Source of the DNA: Cylindrospermum stagnale PCC 7417
Lineage (GTDB): Bacteria; Cyanobacteriota; Cyanobacteriia; Cyanobacteriales; Nostocaceae
Length of the DNA stretch: 64,000 nucleotides
Direction of reading: 5' to 3'
NCBI RefSeq assembly: GCF_000317535.1
Contig: NC_019757.1
Coordinates: 4,491,501 to 4,555,500 of the forward strand
The notes under the pieces were generated by a model that did no database searches, was not told the origin of the DNA, and saw nothing but the letters and a program-made list of their open reading frames with translations. Below are positions 44,970 to 55,187 of this stretch, one piece after another; within the stretch, counting starts at the first letter, position 1, and the number at the start of each line of letters is the position of its first letter. Position numbers and translations under genes: made by a program.

Positions 44970-45422
44970 GTGAAAAAACGTCCCATAATTTACATATTAT
45001 TTACACTTAGCTTAATTGCTCTTTTAGGCGGTTCTTACGCCTGGAAGCAATTACCGTTATTTCCTTGCCAGCAACGGGGATTTATTGCCGACAACCTGAC
45101 AAAATACTACATTCATCCTGAGAAAATAGTGATTGAACCTTGGCGCGGTCGGCATCATGTATACGGTATATTCATGATTCCCAATGGATATATGCGTGAC
45201 CGCATGATAACCGTAAATATATCAGAAAAGCAGACTTACTGTGGAAATCTGCTATTTCCTAGCAATACCTATGCTGGTATTGATGCCAAGCCTGGACATT
45301 ACCTAATGAAGGGATATTTGCAAACTCGCACAGCCCTAGGGCTAATTTTTCAAGGCAAAGCAAATCAGCTACAACAGCCCAGTAACTGGAGTTTGGGTTA
45401 TATCAAAGAAAACCAAAAATGA
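44970..45422 (+). CDS. small membrane-anchored hypothetical protein, 150 aa
   Basis: Starting at GTG, the product has an N-terminal hydrophobic anchor (IIYILFTLSLIALLGGSYAW) and a soluble part with a KYYIHPEKIVIEPWRGRHHVYG segment, and no recognised domain. It probably lies in the periplasm attached to the membrane. It is convergent with the nucleoside transporter gene, only 7 bases apart. Function unknown. Confidence 0.7.
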   Translation: MKKRPIIYILFTLSLIALLGGSYAWKQLPLFPCQQRGFIADNLTKYYIHPEKIVIEPWRGRHHVYGIFMIPNGYMRDRMITVNISEKQTYCGNLLFPSNTYAGIDAKPGHYLMKGYLQTRTALGLIFQGKANQLQQPSNWSLGYIKENQK

Positions 45423-45429
45423 TTCCTCT

Positions 45430-46638
45430 TCACACCAGCATCCCTGCAATACAAGCAGTGATAAAACTGGCAAGTAAGCCGCCAATCATGGCTCTTACAC
45501 CCATGCGAGCTAAATCTTGTTGGCGGTTTGGTGCGATCGCCGCAATCCCGCCAATAGTAATTCCAATCGAGCCGATATTCGCAAAATTACATAAAGCATA
45601 AGTCGTAATAATGGCTGCACGTTGGGAAATCTGCTGTTTCTCAATTAGTTTCCCCAAATCCACATAAGCCAGAAACTCATTGAGGATAGTCTTTTTACCC
45701 AATAACGCCCCAACTTGTCCACAATCAGCAAAAGGTACACCCATCAACCACGCCACAGGAGCCATAATCAAAGACAATATCCACTCCAACGACAGTTGCT
45801 GTAAACCAACAAGCGCCCCCAACCATCCCAGCAGAGCATTCACAGCAGCCAACAACCCCAAAAAGGCAATAATGACTACGGCAACGTTAACGGCTAACTT
45901 GACGCCGTCAATCGCTCCCGTAGTAGCCGCATCAATCACATTCACATAATTGCTCTTGATTTCCATCTGGGATTTACCAGTAGTTTCCGATATTTCCGTT
46001 TCTGGATAAAGCAATTTTGATACTACTAATGAAATAGGAGCGCTCATAAAGAAAGCCGCAATCAGATGTTCTGCTGGGATACCAAAGGAGAGATAAGCGC
46101 CTAGTACCCCACCAGCAATTGTGGCAAAACCACCAGTCATGACTGCATGGAGTTCTGATTGCGTCATGTTGGCTATATAAGGTTTAACCATCAGCGCTGA
46201 TTCTGTGGGCCCCAAGAAGATATTACCAGCACAAGATAAAGACTCAGAACCTGATGTTTTCATCGTCTTCATCAACCCCCAAGCCAGTAGATTCACCACC
46301 CGCTGCAAAATGCCGTAATGATACAAAACACTAATAAATGCAGAGAAAAAGATAATTGTCGGTAGCACTTGAAAGGCAAAGAAATGATCTTTGAAATTTT
46401 CGCCAAAGACAAATTTGGCACCGACATCAGAAAATGCTAAAAAATTACTGACTATATCCCCCAGTGACTTAAACACATTCAAACCCCAGGGAGTTTTGAG
46501 AATCGCCAGCGCCAAGACAAACTCCAAACCTAACCCCCAAGCGACTGTTCGCCAACGTACAGCATGGCGATTGATCGAGAAAGCGTAGGAAATGCCAATA
46601 AAAATCAAGATTCCCAAGGCGGAAATGGCGCGTTCCAT
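45430..46638 (-). CDS. CNT-family concentrative nucleoside transporter (NupC-like)
   Basis: The 402-residue product (start at ATG 46638, preceded by GGGAG and matching the usual MER-I/L-IS opening) has about ten hydrophobic segments, with the CNT signature motifs GPTESALMVKPYIANMTQSEL and TGGFATIAGGVLGAYLSFGIP. The first motif binds substrate/sodium or protons. A longer start 8 codons upstream has no ribosome site. It would import nucleosides. Not part of an operon; the gene downstream is convergent. Confidence 0.95.
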   Translation of the reverse strand: MERAISALGILIFIGISYAFSINRHAVRWRTVAWGLGLEFVLALAILKTPWGLNVFKSLGDIVSNFLAFSDVGAKFVFGENFKDHFFAFQVLPTIIFFSAFISVLYHYGILQRVVNLLAWGLMKTMKTSGSESLSCAGNIFLGPTESALMVKPYIANMTQSELHAVMTGGFATIAGGVLGAYLSFGIPAEHLIAAFFMSAPISLVVSKLLYPETEISETTGKSQMEIKSNYVNVIDAATTGAIDGVKLAVNVAVVIIAFLGLLAAVNALLGWLGALVGLQQLSLEWILSLIMAPVAWLMGVPFADCGQVGALLGKKTILNEFLAYVDLGKLIEKQQISQRAAIITTYALCNFANIGSIGITIGGIAAIAPNRQQDLARMGVRAMIGGLLASFITACIAGMLV

Positions 46639-46673
46639 GTCGACTCCCAAAAATAAATGCATTATTCATAACT

Positions 46674-46700
46674 GTAGAGACTGTACAGTACAGTCTCTAC
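46674..46700. repeat. 27-bp perfect palindrome (GTAGAGACTGTAC type)
   Basis: Arms of 13 bases (GTAGAGACTGTAC) around one central base; same family as 31013-31040. It sits 36 bases from the start of the transporter gene. Confidence 0.85.
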
Positions 46701-46850
46701 GGAATTTATCTGGCACAACTCAAATAAAGTTAGTATAATATTTTACGATGCAAATGACCGTATAAAAGTTTCCTACGATATTCATGAAGGTGCTGATCAA
46801 GTAATTTTCATGAATCACATAAGTAGAGCAACGTAAATAATTAAAGGTTT

Positions 46851-46896
46851 GTAGTGAGGGCTTCAGCCCTACTTTGAGGGCTGAAGCCCTCACTAC
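46851..46896. repeat. 46-bp palindrome with 20-bp perfect arms
   Basis: Arms GTAGTGAGGGCTTCAGCCCT and the reverse complement around the 6-base loop ACTTTG. Stable enough to form a strong hairpin. A different family from the GTAGGGG hairpins, but the arms begin with the same GTAG. Confidence 0.9.
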
Positions 46897-47184
46897 GAGC
46901 TAATTCCAATATTTTTTACTTTACAAAACATAGTTTGATTTATTTTTGCCTACTTACTTAGGATTGCTATGGATAAACACGGTTAATTCATCGTCATGAC
47001 CCCGTGGTAAGAACTTTGTTTTATTCACTACCGGGAAATTACCCTGACAAATTATTGATTGATCCCGGAAAATCGCCGACTAAAATTTTCTCATAAAGTT
47101 TTTCCCTAAATGTTAAGCCCACCCGTTAAGTGGGAACCATCAATGTAAATCAAAATAAATTAATTTTGCCGAGAGAAAAAGTTT

Positions 47185-50100
47185 ATGGTGTCTTTAACTG
47201 GTTATCAAATACATGAGCTAATTTATTCAGGCTCCAGAACCCTAGTGCATCGTGGCATTAGAGAATCAGACAAAAAACCAGTAGTCATCAAACTGTTGCG
47301 GCGTGAGTATCCCACCTTTAACGAACTTGTGAGGTTCCGCAATCAGTACACCATTGCCAAGAACCTCAATTTTGATGGTATTGTCGAAACCTATAGCCTG
47401 GAACACTATGAAAACAGCTATGCTTTAGTGATGGAAGATTTTGGTGGAATTTCTCTCCAGGAATATACTGCCAACTATACCCCCAACCTCTCGGATTTTC
47501 TCGACATTGCGCTTCAAATCGTCTCTATTCTCGATAGATTGTATCGCCATCGAGTGATTCACAAAGATATCAAACCTGCCAATATTTTGATTAACCCCGC
47601 GACAAAAGAGGTAAAACTGATTGACTTTAGTATTGCCTCTTTACTTCCGAGAGAAACACAAACCCTCACCAGTCCGAATATTTTGGAAGGGACACTGGCA
47701 TACCTATCACCCGAACAAACTGGAAGAATGAACCGGGGAATTGACTACCGCAGCGACTTTTATTCCTTGGGTGTCACCTTTTTTGAATTTCTCACAGGAC
47801 AGTTACCTTTTGCTGCTGAGGACCCGATGGAGTTGGTCTACTGTCACTTAGCAAAGCTTCCCCCACAAGTCCATAGCCTGAATCCTGACATTCCGCCAAT
47901 TCTTTCTGAGATCATTAGCACACTGATGGCGAAAAATGCCGAAGACCGCTATCAGAGTGCTTTGGGGTTGAAGCATGACTTAGAAACTTGTCGGTGTCAA
48001 TGGCAAGAGACTGGCATCATAGATGAGTTTAAGCTAGGAGTGCGGGATATTTGCGATCGCTTCCAGATTCCAGAAAAACTCTATGGTCGGGAAACAGAAG
48101 TAGCAACCTTACTCGCGGCATTTGAACGGGTGGCACAGGGAAGCACCGAAATGATGTTAGTAGCGGGTTTCTCTGGTATTGGTAAAACTGCCATTGTTAA
48201 AGAAGTCCACAAACCGATTGTGCGACAACGGGGTTATTTTATTAAAGGCAAATATGACCAATTTCAGCACAACATTCCCTTTTCGGCGTTTGTACAAGCT
48301 CTCAGTGACTTAACTTGGCAATTACTAAGTGAAACTGATGCTCAGTTACAACAGTGGAAAACTAAAATTCTGGCAGCACTAGGTGAGAATGCTCAAGTAA
48401 TTATCGAAGTGATTCCCGGACTAGAAAAAATTATCGGACAACAACCGCCAGTAAGAGAACTTTCGGGGAGTGCTGGACAAAATCGCTTCAATTTACTATT
48501 TCAGAAATTCATCCAAGTTTTCACCACCAAAGACCATCCCTTAGTAATCTTTCTGGATGATTTACAATGGGCAGACTCAGCATCTCTAAAGTTGATGCAA
48601 TTGCTGATGACTGAAACATCTACTCCCTATTTATTACTAATTGGTGCTTATCGTGATAATGAGGTTGAGCCAACACATTTGTTGATGTTGACATTAAGCG
48701 AGATTAAAAAAACTAGAGCCATCATTAATAGTATTACCCTAAAACCGCTCAATCTAACAGATTTAAATTACCTCATCGCTGATACTCTTAATTGCTCGCT
48801 AGAAATTGCCGTACCGTTTACAAAACTCGTTTATCAAAAAACAAAGGGCAATCCTTTATTTGCTAATCAATTTCTCAAATTCCTGCATGAAAATAAATTA
48901 ATTAGTTTTAACTTCAATGTAGGCTATTGGCAATGTGACATTGCTCAAATCAAAGAATTAGCACTTACAGACGACGTGGTTGAGTTTATGGCACTGCAAT
49001 TGCAAAAGTTACCACGAGCCACTATCGAAGTATTAAAGTTTGCTGCTTGTATTGGCAACGAATTTGATTTAGCAACTCTCGCTATTGTCTATGAAAAATC
49101 TCAATCAGAAACAGCAGTTGACCTGTGGAAAACATTACAAGAAGGACTGGTTATTCCCACCAGTGAAGTTTACAAGTTTTTTCAATCTGAGTCATATATC
49201 AATGAACTTCAACAACTAACAGTCTGTTACAAATTCCTTCATGACAGAGTACAACAGGCTGCTTACTTGCTAATTCCCGAAGGACAGAAAAAAGCAACAC
49301 ATCTAAAAATTGGACAACTCCTGTTGAAAAACACATCATTTAGAGAAAAGGAAGATCATATCTTTGCAATTGTTAATCAGCTTAATGTTGGAGCGAATTT
49401 AATCACCAATCAATTAGAAAAAAAGGAACTGGCTCAACTCAATCTGATAGCAGGACACAAAGCTAAGTCAGCCACTGCTTATGAACCAGCAGTTAGGTAT
49501 CTGAATGCTGGATTAGAAATGCTGTCGGCTGATAGTTGGCAGTGTCAGTATGATTTAACACTGAAACTCTACATCGAAACCATCGAAGCGGAATATTTAA
49601 ATATTAACTTTGAGCGCTCAACTAACCTGACTAAAGTTGCTCTACAAAACACAAATACTCTGCTTGATCAGGTTAAGTTATATGAAGCTCAAATGCAGAT
49701 TTATATCGCTCAATTAGAGATGGTTAAAGCCGTCGAACTTGGGTTGATAATTTTAGGAAAGTTAGGTATTTCTCTGATAAGTTTAGAAGGAGATGATAGC
49801 TTAGTTGTAGAATTGCCCAATATAGCTGAACTTGAAGAAATATGGGTGATGACTGATCCCTATAAACTGTCAGCAATGCAGATTTTAAAAATTCTGTCTG
49901 CTCCTGTTTTTATGGCCAAGCCAGAAATTTTTCCACAAATCATCATTACAATGGTCAATCTCTGTATTGAACATGGTAATTCAGCTTTATCTTCGTTTGC
50001 CTATGGTTTTTATGGTTTGTTACTATCTGGAATCGGCAAATTAAACGATGGATATCATGCTGGAAATATTGCTTTAAAATTATTAGATAAGTTTGATGCT

Positions 50101-52557
50101 AGAGAACTCAAAGCCAGAGTTTACAATTTGTTTAATTCCAATATTAGAACCTGGAAAGAACATGCTAAGAATAGTGTTGCTTCTCTACGAGAAGGGGTAC
50201 AAAGTGGGTTGGATACAGGAGATATTGAGTGGGGCGGTTATTGTGCTGCTAACCTATGTAGTTACCTATTTTTCTCCACAGACAAACTGGAATTAGCTGT
50301 TCAGGAACAAGCAATATATATAGATATTTGCATAAAAATCAAACAAGAAATACCTATTCATTTTTCTCAAGTATGGCGACAACTAGGTTTGAATTTGCAA
50401 GGATTATCTGAGGATAAATGTTTATTAATTGGCGATAGCTTTGATGAAGCTCAAATTCTACCTCGTTTAATTGCTGCCAAAAGCGGCACAGTGTTATTCA
50501 TTTTTTATGTAGCCAAAACAATTCTGCTTTACCACTTTAAAGATTATGACCAGGCTTTGAAACAAGTGAAGTTAGCGGAGGATATGGCAGGATCTGCATT
50601 TGGTTTTATGCAAGTTGTCATTCTCAACTTCTATCACTCATTGGCGCTGCTTGGCAATTATTCCCAAGTAGAAATTCCTGAGAAACAAAAGTACTTAAAG
50701 CAAGTTGAAATCAATCAAGAAAAAATGAAATTTTGGGCAGAGCATGCACCAATGAATAATCAGCATCGGTACGATTTAGTAGAGGCAGAAAAGGCGCGAG
50801 TAATTGGTCAAAATTGGGTAGCGGCTGAGAAATATGATCGCGCGATTGCTGGAGCAAAACAAAACGAATATATCCAAGAAGAAGCCCTCGCTAATGAACT
50901 CGCTACCCAATTTTATTTGAAATGGGGCAAAGAGAAATTTGCCCAAATCTATTTGACAAATGCCTACTACTGCTATGCTCTCTGGGGTGCTAAAGCCAAA
51001 GTTGATGACTTAGAAAAACGTTATACTCAATTACTTGCCCCTATATTGCAACCGGAAAAAAATCGCCTCAATACTAGCGAAAGTCTCTCTACTTCTAGTA
51101 GAACTTCCCAACATACTTTTAGCGATGCTCAAACCATTTCATCTAGCAGCACAAGTATTTCCGAAGCTCTAGATTTAGCAAGTGTTCTCAAAGCTTCTCA
51201 AGCCTTGTCTAGTGAAATTCAGCTAGAGAAGTTACTCTCTAGATTAATGCAAGTGGTGATGGAAAATGCAGGTTCTGAAAAATCTGTACTGATTTTGCTG
51301 AAGCATAATAGTTGGGTGATAGAAGCGATCGCCACAGTCGATCAAGCACCAACTATTATGCAATCTATCCCCATCGAATTCAGCGAAGATATCCCTCTTA
51401 ACCTGATTAACTATGTCAAAAATACCTTAGAAACATTAGTGGTATATGATGCAACTGAAAAAACTTCTTTTGCTTCTGACGTTTACATTATTCGACATCA
51501 ACCTAAAAGTTTACTGTGTACCCCAATTCTCCATCAAGGGAAGTTGATTGGCATTCTTTATTTAGAAAATAATCTGATTGCTGGGGTATTTACAAATGAT
51601 CGCCTCACCGTCCTCAAACTCCTCTGCTCCCAAGCTGCTATTTCCTTAGAAAACGCTCGTCTTTATCAGCAGTCACAAGAGTATGTTCAAAAGCTAGAAT
51701 TTTCTCTGGTTGAGTTGAAGGAGATGCAATTACAACTGGTGCAGAGTGAGAAGATGTCTGCATTGGGGAATTTAATTGCGGGTGTAGCCCACGAAATTAA
51801 CAACCCTGTGGGATTTATTGCGGGTAATATACAACCTGCTATTGACTCGATTGGGGATTTATTTCAGATTATCGACCTCTATCAGCAACAATTTCCTGCG
51901 CCGGGTGCAGAAATTGAGGCGGAAATTGCAGAAATTGATTTGGAGTATCTGCGCGAAGATTTGCTCAAACTGATTTCTTCGATGAAACTTGGTACTGACC
52001 GCATTCGCAGTATCAGCAACAGTTTACGTACATTTTCGCGAGTAGATCAAGAGTACAAAGTTGCTTTCAATATTCACGAAGGCATTGACAGCACAATTTT
52101 GATTCTCAAGCACCGCTTAAAAGCATCAGAAACTCGTCCCGCTATTCAAATAATCAAAGACTACGGAAATTTACCGCTTGTAGAATGTTTCCCTGGTCAA
52201 CTCAATCAGGTATTTATGAATTTGCTGGCAAATGCTATTGATGCTTTAGAGGAGTCTAATGTTGGGATGAACTTTCACGAGATTAAGGATCATCCTAATG
52301 AAATTAAGATTCAAACTTGCCTGAGTGAGGAGCAAGAACATGTTTTGATTCGGATTCGTGATAATGGCATAGGAATGTCTGTGGAGGTAAAACACAAGGT
52401 TTTTGATCATTTATTCACAACTAAAGCTGTTGGTAAAGGTACGGGCTTAGGATTAGCGATCGCCCGTCAAATTGTTGTGGAAAAACACGGTGGCACTTTG
52501 GAGGTAAATTCTGTACAGGGACAGGGTTCGGAATTTGTGGTTCAAATTCCGATTTAA
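47185..52557 (+). CDS. trifunctional Ser/Thr kinase-AAA ATPase-GAF-histidine kinase
   Basis: The 1790-residue protein begins with a Ser/Thr kinase domain (1-275; Lys36, HKDIKPAN with Asp128, Asp147 in LIDFS replacing DFG). An AAA/STAND-like ATPase follows (GFSGIGKT, 328-335; LVIFLDDLQWADSASL), then a long helical TPR-like region (about 650-1290), a GAF domain (about 1340-1490), a short coiled coil, and a histidine kinase (H-box GVAHEINNP with His1536; [21 protein letters not shown]). This order is known in filamentous cyanobacteria, where such proteins are thought to link phosphorylation with two-component signalling, often under nitrogen or stress control. No response regulator is adjacent. 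The kinase module strongly resembles that of the photoreceptor kinase in this window. Confidence 0.95.
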   Translation: MVSLTGYQIHELIYSGSRTLVHRGIRESDKKPVVIKLLRREYPTFNELVRFRNQYTIAKNLNFDGIVETYSLEHYENSYALVMEDFGGISLQEYTANYTPNLSDFLDIALQIVSILDRLYRHRVIHKDIKPANILINPATKEVKLIDFSIASLLPRETQTLTSPNILEGTLAYLSPEQTGRMNRGIDYRSDFYSLGVTFFEFLTGQLPFAAEDPMELVYCHLAKLPPQVHSLNPDIPPILSEIISTLMAKNAEDRYQSALGLKHDLETCRCQWQETGIIDEFKLGVRDICDRFQIPEKLYGRETEVATLLAAFERVAQGSTEMMLVAGFSGIGKTAIVKEVHKPIVRQRGYFIKGKYDQFQHNIPFSAFVQALSDLTWQLLSETDAQLQQWKTKILAALGENAQVIIEVIPGLEKIIGQQPPVRELSGSAGQNRFNLLFQKFIQVFTTKDHPLVIFLDDLQWADSASLKLMQLLMTETSTPYLLLIGAYRDNEVEPTHLLMLTLSEIKKTRAIINSITLKPLNLTDLNYLIADTLNCSLEIAVPFTKLVYQKTKGNPLFANQFLKFLHENKLISFNFNVGYWQCDIAQIKELALTDDVVEFMALQLQKLPRATIEVLKFAACIGNEFDLATLAIVYEKSQSETAVDLWKTLQEGLVIPTSEVYKFFQSESYINELQQLTVCYKFLHDRVQQAAYLLIPEGQKKATHLKIGQLLLKNTSFREKEDHIFAIVNQLNVGANLITNQLEKKELAQLNLIAGHKAKSATAYEPAVRYLNAGLEMLSADSWQCQYDLTLKLYIETIEAEYLNINFERSTNLTKVALQNTNTLLDQVKLYEAQMQIYIAQLEMVKAVELGLIILGKLGISLISLEGDDSLVVELPNIAELEEIWVMTDPYKLSAMQILKILSAPVFMAKPEIFPQIIITMVNLCIEHGNSALSSFAYGFYGLLLSGIGKLNDGYHAGNIALKLLDKFDARELKARVYNLFNSNIRTWKEHAKNSVASLREGVQSGLDTGDIEWGGYCAANLCSYLFFSTDKLELAVQEQAIYIDICIKIKQEIPIHFSQVWRQLGLNLQGLSEDKCLLIGDSFDEAQILPRLIAAKSGTVLFIFYVAKTILLYHFKDYDQALKQVKLAEDMAGSAFGFMQVVILNFYHSLALLGNYSQVEIPEKQKYLKQVEINQEKMKFWAEHAPMNNQHRYDLVEAEKARVIGQNWVAAEKYDRAIAGAKQNEYIQEEALANELATQFYLKWGKEKFAQIYLTNAYYCYALWGAKAKVDDLEKRYTQLLAPILQPEKNRLNTSESLSTSSRTSQHTFSDAQTISSSSTSISEALDLASVLKASQALSSEIQLEKLLSRLMQVVMENAGSEKSVLILLKHNSWVIEAIATVDQAPTIMQSIPIEFSEDIPLNLINYVKNTLETLVVYDATEKTSFASDVYIIRHQPKSLLCTPILHQGKLIGILYLENNLIAGVFTNDRLTVLKLLCSQAAISLENARLYQQSQEYVQKLEFSLVELKEMQLQLVQSEKMSALGNLIAGVAHEINNPVGFIAGNIQPAIDSIGDLFQIIDLYQQQFPAPGAEIEAEIAEIDLEYLREDLLKLISSMKLGTDRIRSISNSLRTFSRVDQEYKVAFNIHEGIDSTILILKHRLKASETRPAIQIIKDYGNLPLVECFPGQLNQVFMNLLANAIDALEESNVGMNFHEIKDHPNEIKIQTCLSEEQEHVLIRIRDNGIGMSVEVKHKVFDHLFTTKAVGKGTGLGLAIARQIVVEKHGGTLEVNSVQGQGSEFVVQIPI

Positions 52558-52612
52558 AATTAGGTAGGAGTTTTAACGCAGAGGTACGGGGAGAAAGATT
52601 ATCTGGTGCGTT

Positions 52613-54010
52613 TCACAAACCCATGACTGTGCGATAATGAAGCTCCAATTGAGCCGCAGTTTGAGATTTGCGCGATGTCTCCCACTGACTGCGGTTAAAT
52701 AATTCTTGCCGCAAGTTGTCAACGTTGATGGTGGTAACATTTCCATCGGCAACAATTTGCTTGCCATTCACCCAAACGTGATCAACAACATTGGTGGGAC
52801 GCCCTAAAACTAATAAACCGATGGGATCTGTACGGGGCAGCAGTGATAAGTTGGTAAGGTCATAAAGTACTAAATCGGCTTGTTTACCGACGGTGAGGGA
52901 ACCGAGTTTATCCGCGAGATTCAGTCCTGTTGCCCCTCCCAAAGATGCCATTTCTACTGATTGCCGGGGTGTAATCCAATGCTGATAATCTAAGTCTGTA
53001 ACATTGTGCAAGATGGAACCGATTTTGATTGCTTCTAACAAGTCTTGGGAGTCGTTGCTAGAAGCGCCATCACAACCAAAAGTCACGTTTACCCCAGCTT
53101 GAAGATATTTTAAAATTGGGGCGATGCCACTGCCTAAACGCAGATTACTCAGGGGATTGTGAACAACTGTGGATTGGGTTTGTGCAAGAATGGCGATGTC
53201 AGCATCAGTTAACCAGACACAATGAGCTAGACTTGTGCGATCGCCTAAAAAGCCAATATGCCATAAATGTTCAACAGCGGTGCAACCATATTTCTCTAGG
53301 GCAAGTTTTTCCTGTGCTTTGGTTTCCAGTAGGTGGGAATGACGACACAGATTGTAACGGTTACTTAATTCAATACATCCAGTAAACAAAGCATCGCTAC
53401 ACAACTGAATCCCCGTCGGTGCAACTAAAATATTCACCCCCTCTTCTGGCCGATGAAACTGCCGCACCGCTTCTTCGATAATTTCCAGAGTAGCTGCCGT
53501 TGAGCGGAAATAAGGTTCATGAATTTGGGCTGATTCTCCAGAGGGAATACCTGCGGTAATCGATTCATCTTGAATTAAGGGGGCAATAAAGGCGCGAATC
53601 CCCACTTCTCGATAAGCGCGAACAGCGGTGGCGATGGTTTCTAACTCAAGTCCTGGAATTAACACCAAATGATCTACCACACTCGTTCCGCCAGAAAGCA
53701 GGGTTTCCACCGCCGTCCCCAAAGCGCTGAGATATACCTGTTCGGGATCGAGGGGGGCAAAATCATACAGTTCCGCCAGCCATAATTCTAAAGGCAAAAC
53801 TGACATAATTCCCCGCTGCCACATTTCTGAAGAGTGGGTGTGGGCGTTGAAGAAACCGGGCAACAACAGTTTATTTTTACCATCGATGATGGGGGCGATC
53901 GCATCTATCTGAGGGGCGATGGCGGCGATTTTACCGTCCACAACCTGCACATCTACGGTTGTGTAACCACTTTCAACGGGAATTAGAACATTTTGGATAA
54001 TAAAATTCAC
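52613..54010 (-). CDS. amidohydrolase (chlorohydrolase/deaminase type)
   Basis: The 465-residue enzyme belongs to the TrzA/AtzA-like amidohydrolases. It has FFNAHTHSSEMWQRG (His57 and His59), HSHLLETKAQEKL with the metal-binding HxH, CVWLTDADIAIL, GCDGASSNDSQ and a C-terminal beta-sandwich (GKQADLVLYDL). Members deaminate guanine, cytosine, 5'-methylthioadenosine or S-adenosylhomocysteine, or remove ring substituents; the substrate is not readable here. It is divergent from a cysteine hydrolase-cupin pair, so a shared catabolic pathway for N-rich compounds is plausible. Confidence 0.92.
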   Translation of the reverse strand: MNFIIQNVLIPVESGYTTVDVQVVDGKIAAIAPQIDAIAPIIDGKNKLLLPGFFNAHTHSSEMWQRGIMSVLPLELWLAELYDFAPLDPEQVYLSALGTAVETLLSGGTSVVDHLVLIPGLELETIATAVRAYREVGIRAFIAPLIQDESITAGIPSGESAQIHEPYFRSTAATLEIIEEAVRQFHRPEEGVNILVAPTGIQLCSDALFTGCIELSNRYNLCRHSHLLETKAQEKLALEKYGCTAVEHLWHIGFLGDRTSLAHCVWLTDADIAILAQTQSTVVHNPLSNLRLGSGIAPILKYLQAGVNVTFGCDGASSNDSQDLLEAIKIGSILHNVTDLDYQHWITPRQSVEMASLGGATGLNLADKLGSLTVGKQADLVLYDLTNLSLLPRTDPIGLLVLGRPTNVVDHVWVNGKQIVADGNVTTINVDNLRQELFNRSQWETSRKSQTAAQLELHYRTVMGL

Positions 54011-54392
54011 GAGTTACCTCCACCAATGGGTTTCGGGCTTTTTTTGAGTAGCAAGTGCCCAAATTTAATTGAACCCGAAGAGACGGATAATTGCCACTAT
54101 TGACAAGAAGCGATGGGAATCAATTCCAATGGCACCCGCAACCGTCCTATTAGACATCCACCGCTAGCGGTTTTTGATGTTATTGTTTGATTACCATAAA
54201 AAGGTGAGACGACAAGTCCCACCCCTTGTAAATTAAGGTTTTAGTATCTTTTCATGGGTTACTAATTTTCGCATCTACCAGGTGAAATAAGCCTAATGGT
54301 AGCCATGAGGATATTTAACCTTGATTAAGGAATCGAAGGTTTAACAGATTTTCAGGCTACAAAGTAAAAAACGGTGTCGGGTGTTGCAATTT
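54011..54392. other. divergent promoter region between amidohydrolase and cysteine hydrolase
   Basis: About 380 bases with no gene. The divergent position suggests shared control of the two transcription units, but no operator palindrome is clear. Confidence 0.45.
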
Positions 54393-55187
54393 ATGAATCT
54401 ACCTGTTCGGACATTGGGCGTTGCACCAAATGCTTGGGGTGTGAATCAAGCGATCGCAGATATTACTCGTCCGCCAAAGACGCCACAACCGGTTACTTTA
54501 TCCACAGAAACGAAAACCCTGCGCCTAGATTTGGCAAAAACTGCGATCGTCATTATCGATATGCAAAACGACTTTTGCCACCCAGATGGCTGGTTAGCGC
54601 ATATCGGCGTTGATGTCAGTAGGGCGCGTCAACCCATCGAACCCTTACAAACCTTACTTCCAGAACTTCGTGCCGCAGGTGTTGCCGTAATTTGGGTAAA
54701 TTGGGGCAATCGTCCCGACCTACTCAATATTAGTGCGAGTTCACTTCATGTCTACAATCCCACAGGTGACGGCGTTGGCTTGGGCGATCCTTTACCTAGT
54801 AATGGTGCTAAAGTACTCATGGCAGGTAGTTGGGCGGCGGCGATAGTAGACGAACTCCCACAACTACCGACAGATGTCCACGTGGATAAATACCGCATGA
54901 GTGGATTTTGGGATACCCCCTTAGATAGTATTTTGCGGAATCTCGGAACGACGACAATATTATTTGCTGGCGTTAATGCTGACCAATGTGTCTTGACTAC
55001 CCTGTGTGACGCCAACTTTTTAGGATATGACTGCGTGTTAGTCAAAGACTGCACTGCTACAACTTCGCCAGAATATTGTTGGCTGGCGACATTATACAAC
55101 GTGAAACAGTGCTTCGGTTTTGTTACTGACACAGCAGCAATGTTAACAGCGCTAAATAACCCTGAATCAATAGGGGGGAATAAATAA
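54393..55187 (+). CDS. isochorismatase-like cysteine hydrolase
   Basis: Using the ATG at 54393 the product is 264 residues. It has the cysteine hydrolase core: IVIIDMQNDFCHPDGW (catalytic Asp), VDKYRMSGFWDTPLD (catalytic Lys), and FAGVNADQCVLTTLCDANFLG (nucleophile Cys). The family includes N-carbamoylsarcosine amidase, nicotinamidase and the peroxyureidoacrylate amidase RutB; the long N-terminal extension is like the latter. A GTG 4 codons upstream is possible. The stop codon directly precedes the ATG of the cupin gene. Confidence 0.92.
   Translation: MNLPVRTLGVAPNAWGVNQAIADITRPPKTPQPVTLSTETKTLRLDLAKTAIVIIDMQNDFCHPDGWLAHIGVDVSRARQPIEPLQTLLPELRAAGVAVIWVNWGNRPDLLNISASSLHVYNPTGDGVGLGDPLPSNGAKVLMAGSWAAAIVDELPQLPTDVHVDKYRMSGFWDTPLDSILRNLGTTTILFAGVNADQCVLTTLCDANFLGYDCVLVKDCTATTSPEYCWLATLYNVKQCFGFVTDTAAMLTALNNPESIGGNK

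Larger units (their letters stand above)
46639..47184. other. intergenic region with two large palindromes, upstream of the giant kinase
   Basis: The 546 bases hold two perfect palindromes (46674-46700 and 46851-46896), then the kinase promoter and leader. No gene is supported. Confidence 0.5.
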
